Positions 49,052 to 58,033 of a DNA stretch of 60,521 nucleotides are shown piece by piece. The translations under genes and the position numbers were made by a program. Position 1 is the first letter of the stretch. Every line of letters begins with the position of its first letter. This DNA comes from Lachnospiraceae bacterium (GTDB lineage: Bacteria; Bacillota; Clostridia; Lachnospirales; Lachnospiraceae): positions 1 through 60,521 of the forward strand of contig JAFZOW010000011.1 in NCBI GenBank assembly GCA_017552715.1. The letters run 5' to 3'. Under the pieces are notes generated by a model. It was given only the letters and a program-made list of their open reading frames with translations. It had not been told where the DNA came from and ran no database searches.

Positions 49052-50191
49052 ATGAAGAAAAAAATTCTGGCATTTGTTCTTTCTGCAGCAATGCTGACGG
49101 AATCTGTTCTGCCTGTTATAGCGGCAGACGATGTTACCCTGTCGGCGGATGAGGTGATCGAGGCAGAAGCGAGTGAGGAGGCGGCTGAGGAAGAGGAAGC
49201 AGCCGGCGCGGAAGAGGCCGCCATTGAGGAGACGGAAGACGCCGAGGCAGCGGCGGAGAGTACGGAAGCAGCGGATTCCATTGAGGCCTATATGGTTGAC
49301 GGAAAGTTCAGTGCAGAGAAGCTCGTTGCATCTCTGGAGGCTGAAAATGCCGTTGTACTTGGAGTGACGGAAAAAGACGGTGAAGTGATCGTAGATATGG
49401 CGTATCAGTTTAATGCTGAGGTGCCGACAGAAGTTTCCGAATTCGAGGAAGCAGACGGCGCGGAAACCGGATTGCCTTATTATATGGACTCTGCCAACCC
49501 TGCGACCAAAATTTATGATCTTGGGGATTTCGATGTTAAAGGACAGCCGGTTAAGCTGACGGCCATCGTAAACTATAATGACACCATCTGGTATCGTAAC
49601 AGAAAATTCAAGCCGGTGGATCATCTGTATGCATCGGTAAGCCAGGAAAGCGGTATCTATAATGTGGCAAAAGCTCTTATGCCCGAGGGCTATACCTTTA
49701 ATCCGGAAGTGATCAAATGGAAGTTTACTCCCAAGAAGAATAAGTATGCCAATTCGGAATCCAGATTCATCGTAAAGGGCACGGTCAGCAGCAAGATCGC
49801 CAAGCAGATGGGGATCAAGGGAAAAGATCTGAAGATCCTGAAAAAGGCAATGAAGACTCTTAATAAAGAGATGAAGTATGTGAAGAAGAAGGCCGGCATT
49901 GACAACCGGGTTCCCTTTACCATCAAGCCGCTGGTATTTAATGATATTGTCGGTAATATGTGGATCCAGGTTAAATCGGTTTATACATGGGGCAGCGGGT
50001 GGAAGACGACTTGCTCGGGAATATATGCCCGTTTGGAGACGAGTCAGCCGGAGAGCAATTGGAAGAAGTGGACCAAGATCCCTAAAAAGGAGTATAGCTA
50101 TAGAATATTAAACAACGGAAATAGGATAGAAGTTACTCCCAAAGGGAAAAATGTTGTAGGCACCATGATACCGTTTGAAAGAAGGTTATGA
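49052..50191 (+). CDS. Secreted protein with acidic Glu/Ala-rich N-terminal segment
   Basis: Signal peptide (about residues 1-25, cleavage after VIAA), a highly acidic, repetitive Glu/Ala/Asp stretch (about 30-78), then a folded region (about 80-379) with a Lys-rich middle (about 225-290). I recognise no family and no catalytic or anchoring motif. The acidic segment may be an intrinsically disordered spacer or cation-binding tail. It is transcribed from its own promoter and ends at a strong terminator, but two further genes in the same direction, including an S41 peptidase, follow closely. Confidence 0.78.
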   Translation: MKKKILAFVLSAAMLTESVLPVIAADDVTLSADEVIEAEASEEAAEEEEAAGAEEAAIEETEDAEAAAESTEAADSIEAYMVDGKFSAEKLVASLEAENAVVLGVTEKDGEVIVDMAYQFNAEVPTEVSEFEEADGAETGLPYYMDSANPATKIYDLGDFDVKGQPVKLTAIVNYNDTIWYRNRKFKPVDHLYASVSQESGIYNVAKALMPEGYTFNPEVIKWKFTPKKNKYANSESRFIVKGTVSSKIAKQMGIKGKDLKILKKAMKTLNKEMKYVKKKAGIDNRVPFTIKPLVFNDIVGNMWIQVKSVYTWGSGWKTTCSGIYARLETSQPESNWKKWTKIPKKEYSYRILNNGNRIEVTPKGKNVVGTMIPFERRL

Positions 50192-50198
50192 GTTTTCG

Positions 50199-50228
50199 AA
50201 AAGGGCCGCAGGGCCCTTTTCTTTTTTT
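50199..50228 (+). terminator. Rho-independent terminator
   Basis: AAAAGGGCC (50199-50207) pairs perfectly with GGCCCTTTT (50212-50220), loop GCAG, followed by C and seven T residues. Confidence 0.9.
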
Positions 50229-50249
50229 GCTTACGGGAAGGACAGTACA

Positions 50250-50573
50250 GTGAAAAGGAAGACAGACCTTCTTATCCCCATGGGTAAGAAGCTATATGAT
50301 AAAAAGTACTGCATAAAACTTGCAAAGCGTATAGTAAAGCAGAAAAAGATAAAAGGCATGAGTATAAGCGAAGTGGCATGGGAGCTCTTTGCACATGCCT
50401 ATGTATTCTACAGTTTTCGTTTTGTTCCGGCTTTTCTGAAGAAGGGGTTCCTGATGAAGCGCATTTATAAAAGCGTTTCCGACGGAGTGGATCTGACGGA
50501 TAACGGGGACAGTCTGATAAGGAAAATCGCATACAGGATGATCTGGCTGTTGCCGGCGGTGCCGCTGAAATGA
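50250..50573 (+). CDS. Small hypothetical basic protein, about 107 aa
   Basis: A GTG start at 50250 with GGAAGGA about 9 nt upstream is more likely than an ATG at 50175, which lies inside the previous gene and would be read through the terminator hairpin. The product is rich in Lys/Arg with one moderately hydrophobic segment (about 45-65). It has no recognisable domain. It lies 13 nt before the S41 peptidase gene and may be co-translated with it. Confidence 0.6.
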   Translation: MKRKTDLLIPMGKKLYDKKYCIKLAKRIVKQKKIKGMSISEVAWELFAHAYVFYSFRFVPAFLKKGFLMKRIYKSVSDGVDLTDNGDSLIRKIAYRMIWLLPAVPLK

Positions 50574-50586
50574 ACAGGGGGATATC

Positions 50587-52476
50587 ATGTATTTATTATT
50601 CTTGACAATGAAAACGCCAAATGGGCTTCTGGCACTGGGGATACTGATCTATACAGTGGTCCTGGCGATCCTTTGTCCCGTTTTTATCAAAAAAGAGAAA
50701 TATGCGATCCTGCGAATGCTTTCTGTTTTGCCGGCGATCGCAGCTCTGGTGCATTTTGCTGTATATGGTACGATGTGTTTTCAAGAGTTCCGGTATCTGT
50801 ACTTCGAGGCACTGATCCCTTTATTATATCTGTTGCCGGGGATGACAAAGCGGGCAGGCAGGATCAAAGCGTTCGTCATCAGCGCAGCGGTTTTCGTATT
50901 ATGTTTCTTATACGGTCTTAATTCCATCGACAATCCCATGATACATAACTATACGAGATACACTTACTCCCGGAGTTTTATAAAAATGCTGGATACCCTG
51001 GAAAAAGAGTATTGCCTTGGCAGCTGGAAACGTGTGGATTATAAGGCTTTGCGGGAACGATATTTACCCCTGGTGGAAGAGGCTGAAAAGAACCATGACA
51101 AGCTTGCATACGCAGCTATCATAAAAGAAGTGTGTTACAGGTTCTATGATTCACATGTTTCGGCGCATCTTTCCGGGCAGCTTAACAATGAGCTCAGAGA
51201 TCATCTGGCAGGAAATGATTACGGATTATCCCTGATACGACTGGATGACGGCAGTGTTGTGGCTGTCATGGTTGATGCGGGAAGCGGACTGCCCGATCTT
51301 GGGATCCATGACGGGACGACTATTCTGTCCTGGGACGGTGTGGAGATCGATGAAGCGATCAGAAATACGGAATGTGTCGAGCAGACATTTCCGGTTGAAA
51401 GCAATGAGGATGTATATCGCCCGATCTATCTTGCGGGGAAAGGCGGTGAAAGTGTTGAGATCACATATATCAGTGATGATGGTGAAGTGAAAAGTGCCGA
51501 TATAGAAAAGATCGGATCTTATCAGGACACTCTTACATTGATGTTGTATTTTCTGTCACACGATACGATAGGCTGGTCATTGGCATTGCAGCGTTTTGAT
51601 GACTCACTCTGGGAGAATAATGTTTCATATATGATCGATGATAAATGCGGATACCTTCGAGTGAATAAAGAAGTATATGACAGCTTAAAGGATGACCTCG
51701 CTGCAGCCATAGGAGGCTATTATCCGGAACTTACGGAATACTATGCGGCTGTCATTCGGGATCTGCTGGACCAGGGGATGGAAAGCCTTGTTATAGATAT
51801 AAGAAATAACGGTGGCGGATATGACTGTGTGGCAGGAGCACTGGCATCTCTCTTTACGGAAGAAAAAAGACATATGGTCTCGTTTGGATATGAGGATGAT
51901 AAAGGATACCATATCGTTGAGGATCAGTACATTTTTCCGGATGGAAGATATAAAGAACTTCCTGTAGTTGTTTTGGTTAATTCGGATTGTATGAGTGCGG
52001 GAGACGGAATGGCCAAATTTCTGGGGGACTGCCCCAATGTTACCTTAATGGGGATCACAGCCGGGGCAGGTGTAAATCAGAATAACGGCGGGTATATCTA
52101 TCTTACGGATGATATCTGCGTTCTGTATCCGGTATTCTTAAGTCTTTCCGAAGAAGGGGAACCGTTGATCGATACGGATCATACAAGAGAGAACAGAGTT
52201 CCGTTGGAGGTGACGATACCGATGACAAGGGAAAATGCTTTGCGAATGTTTTCGCTTGAATTAAATATGCAGGAAATGCAGGATGTTGAACTGGATTATG
52301 CGGTGAAATATCTGGAAAAGAACGGAAATATCACCGTGCTTAACGATAAAGGCGATCATGGCGGGGATATGCAGAAATATCTGATCTGTGACGGGAAGAC
52401 GATCATCAGTATCAATTGTGATGAAGACTTAAGCACTGCGCAGATGGAAGTGATAAAAAAATCCTTTATGCAGTAA
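50587..52476 (+). CDS. Membrane-anchored S41-family peptidase
   Basis: Four N-terminal hydrophobic segments (about 1-115) anchor the protein. The remainder should be extracytoplasmic, with a helical cap, a PDZ-like region around LIRLDDGSVVAVMVDAGSGL, and the S41 core containing SLVIDIRNNGGGYD and the nucleophile region NSDCMSAGDGMAKFL. The lysine found about 25 residues after the serine in CtpA-type enzymes is not obvious; the sequence there reads MGITAGAGVNQNNGG, as in tricorn/archaeal-like S41 members. It may process or degrade exported proteins; the secreted acidic protein encoded upstream is a possible but unproven substrate. Confidence 0.85.
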   Translation: MYLLFLTMKTPNGLLALGILIYTVVLAILCPVFIKKEKYAILRMLSVLPAIAALVHFAVYGTMCFQEFRYLYFEALIPLLYLLPGMTKRAGRIKAFVISAAVFVLCFLYGLNSIDNPMIHNYTRYTYSRSFIKMLDTLEKEYCLGSWKRVDYKALRERYLPLVEEAEKNHDKLAYAAIIKEVCYRFYDSHVSAHLSGQLNNELRDHLAGNDYGLSLIRLDDGSVVAVMVDAGSGLPDLGIHDGTTILSWDGVEIDEAIRNTECVEQTFPVESNEDVYRPIYLAGKGGESVEITYISDDGEVKSADIEKIGSYQDTLTLMLYFLSHDTIGWSLALQRFDDSLWENNVSYMIDDKCGYLRVNKEVYDSLKDDLAAAIGGYYPELTEYYAAVIRDLLDQGMESLVIDIRNNGGGYDCVAGALASLFTEEKRHMVSFGYEDDKGYHIVEDQYIFPDGRYKELPVVVLVNSDCMSAGDGMAKFLGDCPNVTLMGITAGAGVNQNNGGYIYLTDDICVLYPVFLSLSEEGEPLIDTDHTRENRVPLEVTIPMTRENALRMFSLELNMQEMQDVELDYAVKYLEKNGNITVLNDKGDHGGDMQKYLICDGKTIISINCDEDLSTAQMEVIKKSFMQ

Positions 52477-52499
52477 AAAACATAAGGCGGTAGAGGAAA

Positions 52500-53009
52500 T
52501 CATTCGTCTGCACGATTCTTACTGGTAACATAGATATGGGCTATCCCGAAAATAATGCCAAAGATCATCAGCAGGATATGTAGCATGCTTATCCCACACA
52601 ATATGAACAGAATGGTGGGTATTATGGCTAAGGCCATCTGTTTACCGTATGTCCTTTTATTGATATACAATATCCAGATGATCCAGTAGGAGATCATAAG
52701 AATGATGCTGCCGAACAGGTATACCAGGAAGGCGCCTGCAGAGCTGAAGCCAAACTCTGCGATCCCTATATTGAATACCATAAGAAACATGCAGCTGTAA
52801 CGGCCGATCTGTTCAAGGATATTCATGAACCTGTTTTGGCATTTGTTTTCCATATCCCGATGCTTCAGCGCATAGACGATATTGGGGATGAGAAGGAGTA
52901 TAACAAGTATAAGACCGAACAGATTTAACCAGCCCAAACCCAATTGCCCGGCCAGGAAAACAGCGCTTGGTCCGTCGGCTCCGCCGATCACTGCTGTATT
53001 GAGAAGCAT
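52500..53009 (-). CDS. Small membrane protein with an OadB-like IGGADGPS motif
   Basis: A 169-residue protein with about five membrane helices. ATG 53009 is preceded by GGAGGATAACCG; a TTG at 53024 is less likely. The first 17 residues include TAVIGGADGPSAVFLA, close to the GGADGPT signature around the essential Asp of the beta subunits of sodium-pumping decarboxylases. Those proteins are about 400 residues with many more helices, so this is not an intact pump subunit. The rest (NLFGLILVILLLIPNIVY onward) I do not recognise. It is second in a minus-strand pair with the gene ending at 53081. Confidence 0.72.
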   Translation of the reverse strand: MLLNTAVIGGADGPSAVFLAGQLGLGWLNLFGLILVILLLIPNIVYALKHRDMENKCQNRFMNILEQIGRYSCMFLMVFNIGIAEFGFSSAGAFLVYLFGSIILMISYWIIWILYINKRTYGKQMALAIIPTILFILCGISMLHILLMIFGIIFGIAHIYVTSKNRADE

Positions 53010-53080
53010 TCGGTTATCCTCCAATGCTTAAATTTTGAAAAACAGAGTATACAGATGCTAATATCCGACCTGAGTTCAGA

Positions 53081-53677
53081 TCACTTTTTTGGTTTGTAAT
53101 GTTCCGAAAGATATTGGAGCGTGTCATCTATGGAACTCTTCAACGCATCCCTGTCGGTAAACTCGACAGTGACTCCATATCGTCCGCAGCCCTGGCCGGG
53201 ATCCCATTCAAGGAGATAGGCGAGAGCGATATCATCGAATGCTTCGAAGAACTGTACAGCTTTGTCATTCTTTGTAAGACAGAGATCAAGCTGGATATAT
53301 TCGTCGACCGTGCTGTCTGTGATCACGATGTCATATTCGTCTCCGTATTTACTGTGGATCGTATCGATCATCTGAGCGTGGACATATTCGATGATCCCGG
53401 GAATCTTAGCCTGTATGTCCTCAATACAGTATAAATCCTGACAGGTGGATATTTCAACCTCATCTTTGTAATAGAAGCGGTTGTTATGAATCTCTTTGTA
53501 TAGTGCACCCAGCTCATACAGAATACGGTTCGCCACCGTTGTAAGCGCACCGTCCCGGGTAGTAAAGTTGATCCCGGCATCGTTGATGACCACAGATTGC
53601 AGGTCACTGTATGGGATAAACTTCTTTGACAGAAACTTTCTGATCGTTATTCCGTTTGCATCAGAGATCACATCCAT
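53081..53677 (-). CDS. Hypothetical cytoplasmic protein, 198 aa
   Basis: The first 70 residues (ITIRKFLSKKFIPYSDLQSV and following strands) look like a small PH-like beta-barrel of the kind found in bacterial PH-domain proteins. The rest is an acidic alpha/beta region with no motif I know. ATG 53677 has AGAGGAGG upstream. It probably heads a two-gene unit with the small membrane protein, 71 nt before its start. Confidence 0.68.
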   Translation of the reverse strand: MDVISDANGITIRKFLSKKFIPYSDLQSVVINDAGINFTTRDGALTTVANRILYELGALYKEIHNNRFYYKDEVEISTCQDLYCIEDIQAKIPGIIEYVHAQMIDTIHSKYGDEYDIVITDSTVDEYIQLDLCLTKNDKAVQFFEAFDDIALAYLLEWDPGQGCGRYGVTVEFTDRDALKSSIDDTLQYLSEHYKPKK

Positions 53678-53776
53678 CTTAGACTTGCCTCCTCTTGCTG
53701 CTGCAAAACAGAAGGACTGAGACAGCTGTCATATGTATTTTCCGGCAGATCGCTCAGTGTTTTTCTTCCTGAGAAC

Positions 53777-53805
53777 ATCTTACATCGGATTTACAGGATT
53801 TACAA
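53777..53805 (-). promoter_or_regulatory. Promoter of the 53081-53677 gene pair
   Basis: On the minus strand TTGTAA (53805-53800), a 17-bp spacer and TAAGAT (53782-53777), giving a leader of about 95 nt. Confidence 0.5.
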
Positions 53806-53919
53806 CGCTTTTCTCCTTCCTCCGAACATGATCTGCATTACGCTCATTACGGTTTGAACACTTGATAAGCCGGTATGATTGTGGCATTATACTACGTAAA
53901 TGGATGCAAGACTGAGGAT

Positions 53920-54311
53920 GCGAGGGAAGCATTGACAGTTTTGTTAAGATTACTGTCGTTTACGGCAGCGCTGTTCTTGAGGGAAACTATGGTGTTATTC
54001 CGACGGGGCCTTCAGTGGAACTTCACCCCCAGGGCAAAATGGGGGCAGGAATGCAGGGGAACCTTATGATGACATATCGTTATGACCCGAGCGAGGATAT
54101 TCAGTTAATGCTCGGTGACAGATCTCTTAAAGACGGTGATCGGATATGTTTCAACATAGATTTCGCCTGGCACGATGATACTGACAGACTGCACTTCGAT
54201 CTGAGTAACGTCGTCACAGGTGAAAAGTTAAGTTATATCCTTTATCGTGAAGCTGTTTCTCCGGTTCCTTTAGATGAATGTAGATGGCAGATGGAAACCG
54301 GTGAAAAATAA
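53920..54311 (+). pseudogene. 5'-truncated remnant of an unidentified gene
   Basis: From a stop codon near 53914 to the TAA at 54309-54311 one frame reads continuously, with coding-like composition (VVYGSAVLEGNYGVIPTGPS, then MTYRYDPSEDIQLMLGDR). The only usable start is a GTG at 54015 in mid-domain without a ribosome site. This looks like the tail of a longer gene that has lost its beginning. I do not recognise the family. The bases 53678-53919 hold only the divergent promoter. Confidence 0.5.
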
Positions 54312-54453
54312 AAGGAGTCTTATCGTTGGCACAATAGTGGTGTTGATAATGTGCGGACTATTGATCTATCTGGCAGGAATTAAAGGTTTTCTGGTCATGG
54401 GACTGCCGGTTGCGTTTTTTTACGGGTGGATTGACTGCAAGCCGCTGCTATGA
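54301..54453 (+). CDS. Small membrane protein, 50 aa
   Basis: GTG 54301 overlaps the end of the preceding remnant by 11 nt and opens a 50-codon frame: KNKRS, a long hydrophobic stretch (about residues 6-22), a short turn and a second hydrophobic stretch (about 25-43), ending WIDCKPLL. The composition is convincing for a small two-helix membrane protein, but the ribosome site (GGAAACCG) is weak. The overlap with a decayed gene suggests that it was once translationally coupled. Confidence 0.45.
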   Translation: MKNKRSLIVGTIVVLIMCGLLIYLAGIKGFLVMGLPVAFFYGWIDCKPLL

Positions 54454-54565
54454 TACATATAGAATACTGATGCTAAATTGAGACGTCAAAGTACAAATGT
54501 ATGTACAGGTCCTGTCTTTAAGAAAAGGAGCAAGATAAACAGAAGGGCGGTAAGAGGAAAAGAAC

Positions 54566-55030
54566 GTGAACAAAAAAGAAAAAGCAATTGGATATTTCGA
54601 AGACCATCTGCATTGCTCGCAGTCTGTGCTTGCGGCTTTTGCTGAAGAATGCGGGATAAGCGAAGAACAGGCATTTCGATTGGGATCGTGTTTTGGAAGT
54701 GGCATGCGAAAGGGAAATGTTTGTGGAGCTTGTACGGGAGCACTAATGGTCCTGGGATTGATGTTCGGCGAAAAGCACAATGGTGATCCGGATGAACGCA
54801 GTCGGTCGAATAAGATTAACGACATGATGCTGAATCGTTTTGAGCAGGATAACGGAACATGTATATGCAATGAATTACTGGGATGTGACATCACAACGCC
54901 GGAAGGGGTCCGCTTTGCCAGAGAGAATGGTCTGTTTAAGGATTTTTGTCCTAAGATGGTTGCGAGTGCTGTTGACATACTGGAGAGTGTCATTGAGGAG
55001 ATGAGAGAGAAGGAAAACAGTCAGCATTAG
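54566..55030 (+). CDS. C-GCAxxG-C-C family probable redox protein
   Basis: A 154-residue protein with the cysteine pattern of this family: C17 in HCSQSV, C42 in GSCFGSGM, C53-G-A-C56 in VCGACTGAL, and C99, C101, C107 toward the end. These are thought to bind a metal or cluster; some relatives occur beside redox or sulphur/selenium genes. The start is a GTG at 54566 with AGAGGAAAAG upstream. It lies 36 nt before the 2'-5' RNA ligase-like gene. Confidence 0.87.
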   Translation: MNKKEKAIGYFEDHLHCSQSVLAAFAEECGISEEQAFRLGSCFGSGMRKGNVCGACTGALMVLGLMFGEKHNGDPDERSRSNKINDMMLNRFEQDNGTCICNELLGCDITTPEGVRFARENGLFKDFCPKMVASAVDILESVIEEMREKENSQH

Positions 55031-55066
55031 TCTGTTACGTTGCAGTAAAAAAGAGGAGGAATAAAC

Positions 55067-55573
55067 ATGGCGGAAGAGTTTTTGACGCTGATGGCGGATT
55101 TGGATGAAGAATCACAACATATCATGAGCGGATGGTATGAGAAATTAAAGGCGGAAGGTTTTATCGGTGAGCAGACTCCGAATCTTCCGTTTCATATAAG
55201 TCTCGCTTGCTTTTCATTAGATAAAGAGCCGGAAGTGGTTAACGAAATGAAAGAATTAGCCAAACGCTTTTCAATAGTCCCGGTACACATTAGCCATATT
55301 GGATTATTTGCCGGGGGAAGAGTCCTGTATGCAGCTCCGGATATGAACCCTGCAGATCTTTTGAGTTTACGACAGGCGATTAAAACCGAGAAGCGTGAGA
55401 GATTTCCGTGGACACCGCATTCAACGATCATAATGGATGATGTTGAAACAGTACAAAAAGCATTACCGATTTTGGTGGAACACTTTCATCCTTTTATGGG
55501 AAAGATAACAAGACTGCATTTGTGTGCATTTTGGCCGACAAGAGAGATTGCATCAATATCGCTTGGGCAATGA
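55067..55573 (+). CDS. 2H phosphoesterase (2'-5' RNA ligase-like)
   Basis: A 168-residue protein with the two H-x-[ST] motifs of the 2H superfamily: HISL (about residue 43) and HSTI (about residue 121), spaced as expected for the two active-site lobes. Relatives hydrolyse cyclic phosphates or join 2'-5' RNA; the physiological substrate cannot be told. ATG 55067 is preceded by GAGGAGG. Confidence 0.85.
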   Translation: MAEEFLTLMADLDEESQHIMSGWYEKLKAEGFIGEQTPNLPFHISLACFSLDKEPEVVNEMKELAKRFSIVPVHISHIGLFAGGRVLYAAPDMNPADLLSLRQAIKTEKRERFPWTPHSTIIMDDVETVQKALPILVEHFHPFMGKITRLHLCAFWPTREIASISLGQ

Positions 55574-55698
55574 TAGAGGCAAATACGGATTTCGAGATAG
55601 TTTAATATCATGAAATATATCTGAAAACACCAAATCGGAGCTTGCTGAGATCATTGACGTTTGATCACTGTTCTGTTGGAGGGAAGAGAGGGGTCTTA

Positions 55699-57687
55699 AT
55701 GAATAAGGACGATATCGTGTGTATCGCCAGACGATCGCATAGTGAGAAATGTGATTATTATCCATGTGATACATTTGGCCTTCAGATCGGATCGATCGAG
55801 GATATGGATGATGCGGATCCTATATGTACCGAACTGAGGGTGAGAATAAGCAATAGCTCGAGTGAAGATTTTAAGGGCGTTGTACAGCTTAAGCTCATGA
55901 TAGATGCTGACGAACCGAAGTTTTTTATGCCGGGGTTTATGTATAATACTAACACCGCAGATAAACCTTCTTCCGGCAGGAAGGCATTTCCGAGAATAAA
56001 AAAGATCCCCGGTGGTAAGCCTGAATCTGATTTTTTCATGACCAGAAGCGACAGACTGGCAGAACCTGTGAGTCTCGTTTATACAAAGGGGCATGTACAG
56101 GGAATAGCAGCACCACCGTATTGGGTAAAAGAAAATGAAAATCCTGTGCCTATTTCATTTGAAGAAGGAAATAAAAAAAATGAAAATGCCTCGTTTCTTC
56201 AGTATGGAGGCTTCAGCTGCAACATTAGTGATAATGGCAGAGTGAGCACAGGTTACACGCTTGGCTATGAGGATGCCCCCTGGCTTTTCGTTCAGACCGC
56301 TACTGTACTTGAAAGGGAAGCGGTCGATGACAGTAATTCTTTTTGCATCAAAGCAGGTGAGACCATTGAGTTTCCCGTTACAATATACGATTACGATGGA
56401 GAGGATGAGCGTGCAATCTACAAGGCACTGACTCATGCGTACGACCGTTTTCATGAAATGCCCAGAACTCTGTCAGGCATGGATGAGGATAAGGCACTTT
56501 CACTTCTCAGCAGCGCGATAAGGGATAATGCGTGGCTGGAAGAAGACAGGATGTATTCGGGTTTTGTATATGACAGGGAGAACGGGCCAAGGTTTAATAA
56601 GATAGGCTCGCTTTCCTGGACTAACGGTCTTGCGGTTGCGGTTCCCATGCTTTTTGCAGCAAACCGGTTACAGGACGACAAAGCGCGGAGCCAAAGTCTT
56701 TCTTTTATCGATAATGTCATTGGCAACAGTCTAAATAAAAAATCCGGACTCTTATATGATGCCGTGGAGGACGGCAGGTGGTCTGTTTATGGCTGGTGGT
56801 ATAACGGAATGCACAGCGGAGGCCACAGCGCATACTTAAACGGTCAGGCTGTATACTACATTCTAAAAGCATATCTTTCGGAAAAAAAGGAACGCGGTCA
56901 GACGCATGATAACTGGATATCTTTTGTGGAACCGGTGATATGTAAGCTGAATGCAGAGATTAACTCAGATAATGAGTATCCCTTTTCTTTTTCCGAGAAT
57001 ACCGGTGCCGGGCTTGAGTATGATTCAATGGGCGGAGCATGGTGCCTTGCAGCAACTGCTTTGTATGAATCGATCACGCAGGATAGGGAATACATCGATA
57101 TTCTTAAAAAGAGCGAGCAGCATTATTTTGATGCATTTGTGGTGAAGTGCGAGTGTTACGGAGGTCCGCTGGATACGGATAAAGCGGTGGATGACGAAGG
57201 AATACTGGCTTATATCCGTGCGGTTCGGATCCTTCATGAGATCACCGGTGAAGAGTATCTTTTGGATCATATGAAGGATGCCCTGCATTATGAATGCAGC
57301 TTCAAATTATCATACAATACACCTGTTTCGGTATTGCCGCTTAGCAGGATAGGATGGTCTTCGTGTGGCGGCAGCATCACATCGGTAGCCAATCCTCATA
57401 TTCATCCCATGTCGAGCACTATCATACCGGAGATGAGATATTATGCTGATCTGCGTGATGACGGATACATTCGGTCAAGGCTCGAAGATACTGTGAAATG
57501 GAGTCTCCAGACCTTTAATACTTATGACAAAGAATATGGCTACGGAGAAGCGGGCTGGATGTCGGAAAGATTCTGCTTTTGCAGAGGCCTGCTGACAGAG
57601 AAGTATCCTGACGGTTCGCCTGCCAGCACCTGGTTCGCATTAATGCCTTGGGCATCAGCCAGCATTATCGAGGGTTTGGCGTTTTGA
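55699..57687 (+). CDS. Large (alpha/alpha)-barrel glycosidase-like protein
   Basis: 662 residues without signal peptide or membrane helix. Residues 1-250 are beta-rich with an immunoglobulin-like or sandwich character. Residues 255-660 are helical with regularly spaced aromatic and acidic motifs (GWWYNGMHSGGHSAYLNGQAVYY, YDSMGGAWCLAATALYE, YGYGEAGWMSERFCF), the pattern of six-hairpin (alpha/alpha)6 glycoside hydrolases. I cannot place it in a numbered family. Candidate catalytic acids are in NAWLEEDRM and YGEAGWMSERF (inference). ATG 55699 has a strong GGAGGGAAGAGAGG site. No sugar transporter or other carbohydrate gene is adjacent. Confidence 0.68.
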   Translation: MNKDDIVCIARRSHSEKCDYYPCDTFGLQIGSIEDMDDADPICTELRVRISNSSSEDFKGVVQLKLMIDADEPKFFMPGFMYNTNTADKPSSGRKAFPRIKKIPGGKPESDFFMTRSDRLAEPVSLVYTKGHVQGIAAPPYWVKENENPVPISFEEGNKKNENASFLQYGGFSCNISDNGRVSTGYTLGYEDAPWLFVQTATVLEREAVDDSNSFCIKAGETIEFPVTIYDYDGEDERAIYKALTHAYDRFHEMPRTLSGMDEDKALSLLSSAIRDNAWLEEDRMYSGFVYDRENGPRFNKIGSLSWTNGLAVAVPMLFAANRLQDDKARSQSLSFIDNVIGNSLNKKSGLLYDAVEDGRWSVYGWWYNGMHSGGHSAYLNGQAVYYILKAYLSEKKERGQTHDNWISFVEPVICKLNAEINSDNEYPFSFSENTGAGLEYDSMGGAWCLAATALYESITQDREYIDILKKSEQHYFDAFVVKCECYGGPLDTDKAVDDEGILAYIRAVRILHEITGEEYLLDHMKDALHYECSFKLSYNTPVSVLPLSRIGWSSCGGSITSVANPHIHPMSSTIIPEMRYYADLRDDGYIRSRLEDTVKWSLQTFNTYDKEYGYGEAGWMSERFCFCRGLLTEKYPDGSPASTWFALMPWASASIIEGLAF

Positions 57688-57744
57688 CATATGGATCTGT
57701 TCCTGCTCGTAGATGTGATAGTTTGCCCGGGAATGAGGGGATAA

Positions 57745-58023
57745 ATGAAAACTCTTATTTTGAATGATTTTTGCGGTAGTTTTTTCCGGAAAGAGGAGAT
57801 AAGCATAAGCCCGAAGAAAGGGGCAGTTATTCTTGTCGGCGGTGGTGATGGAAAAATCGAAAAAGCATATGAGACAGCCTGCATACTAATGCATCATATG
57901 AATTGTTATGACATTGATGAAGTTGTATGCAGTTTTAATACGAATGTTGTACCGGCTATTCAGGATAAGAAGGCACTGGAAGGAATAGACAGAATAGCAA
58001 AGTTTCTTAACGCGGAGCGATAA
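57745..58023 (+). pseudogene. Internally deleted flavodoxin-family NADPH-dependent reductase
   Basis: A 92-codon frame begins MKTLILND, like the start of NADPH-dependent FMN reductases. It then jumps after about 20 residues to the family's C-terminal part, KKGAVILVGGGDGKIEKAYETA and the MNCYDIDEVVC segment. Intact relatives are about 180-190 residues, so roughly 90-100 residues from the middle, including most of the FMN-binding region, are missing with the frame kept. A short protein could still be made but should not bind FMN normally. Confidence 0.62.
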
Positions 58024-58033
58024 AAGCATTGCA

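Noticed and set aside
54492-54507. GTACA/TGTAC inverted repeat as an operator
   Set aside because: It is short, has one arm-length mismatch in context and no promoter is positioned beside it.
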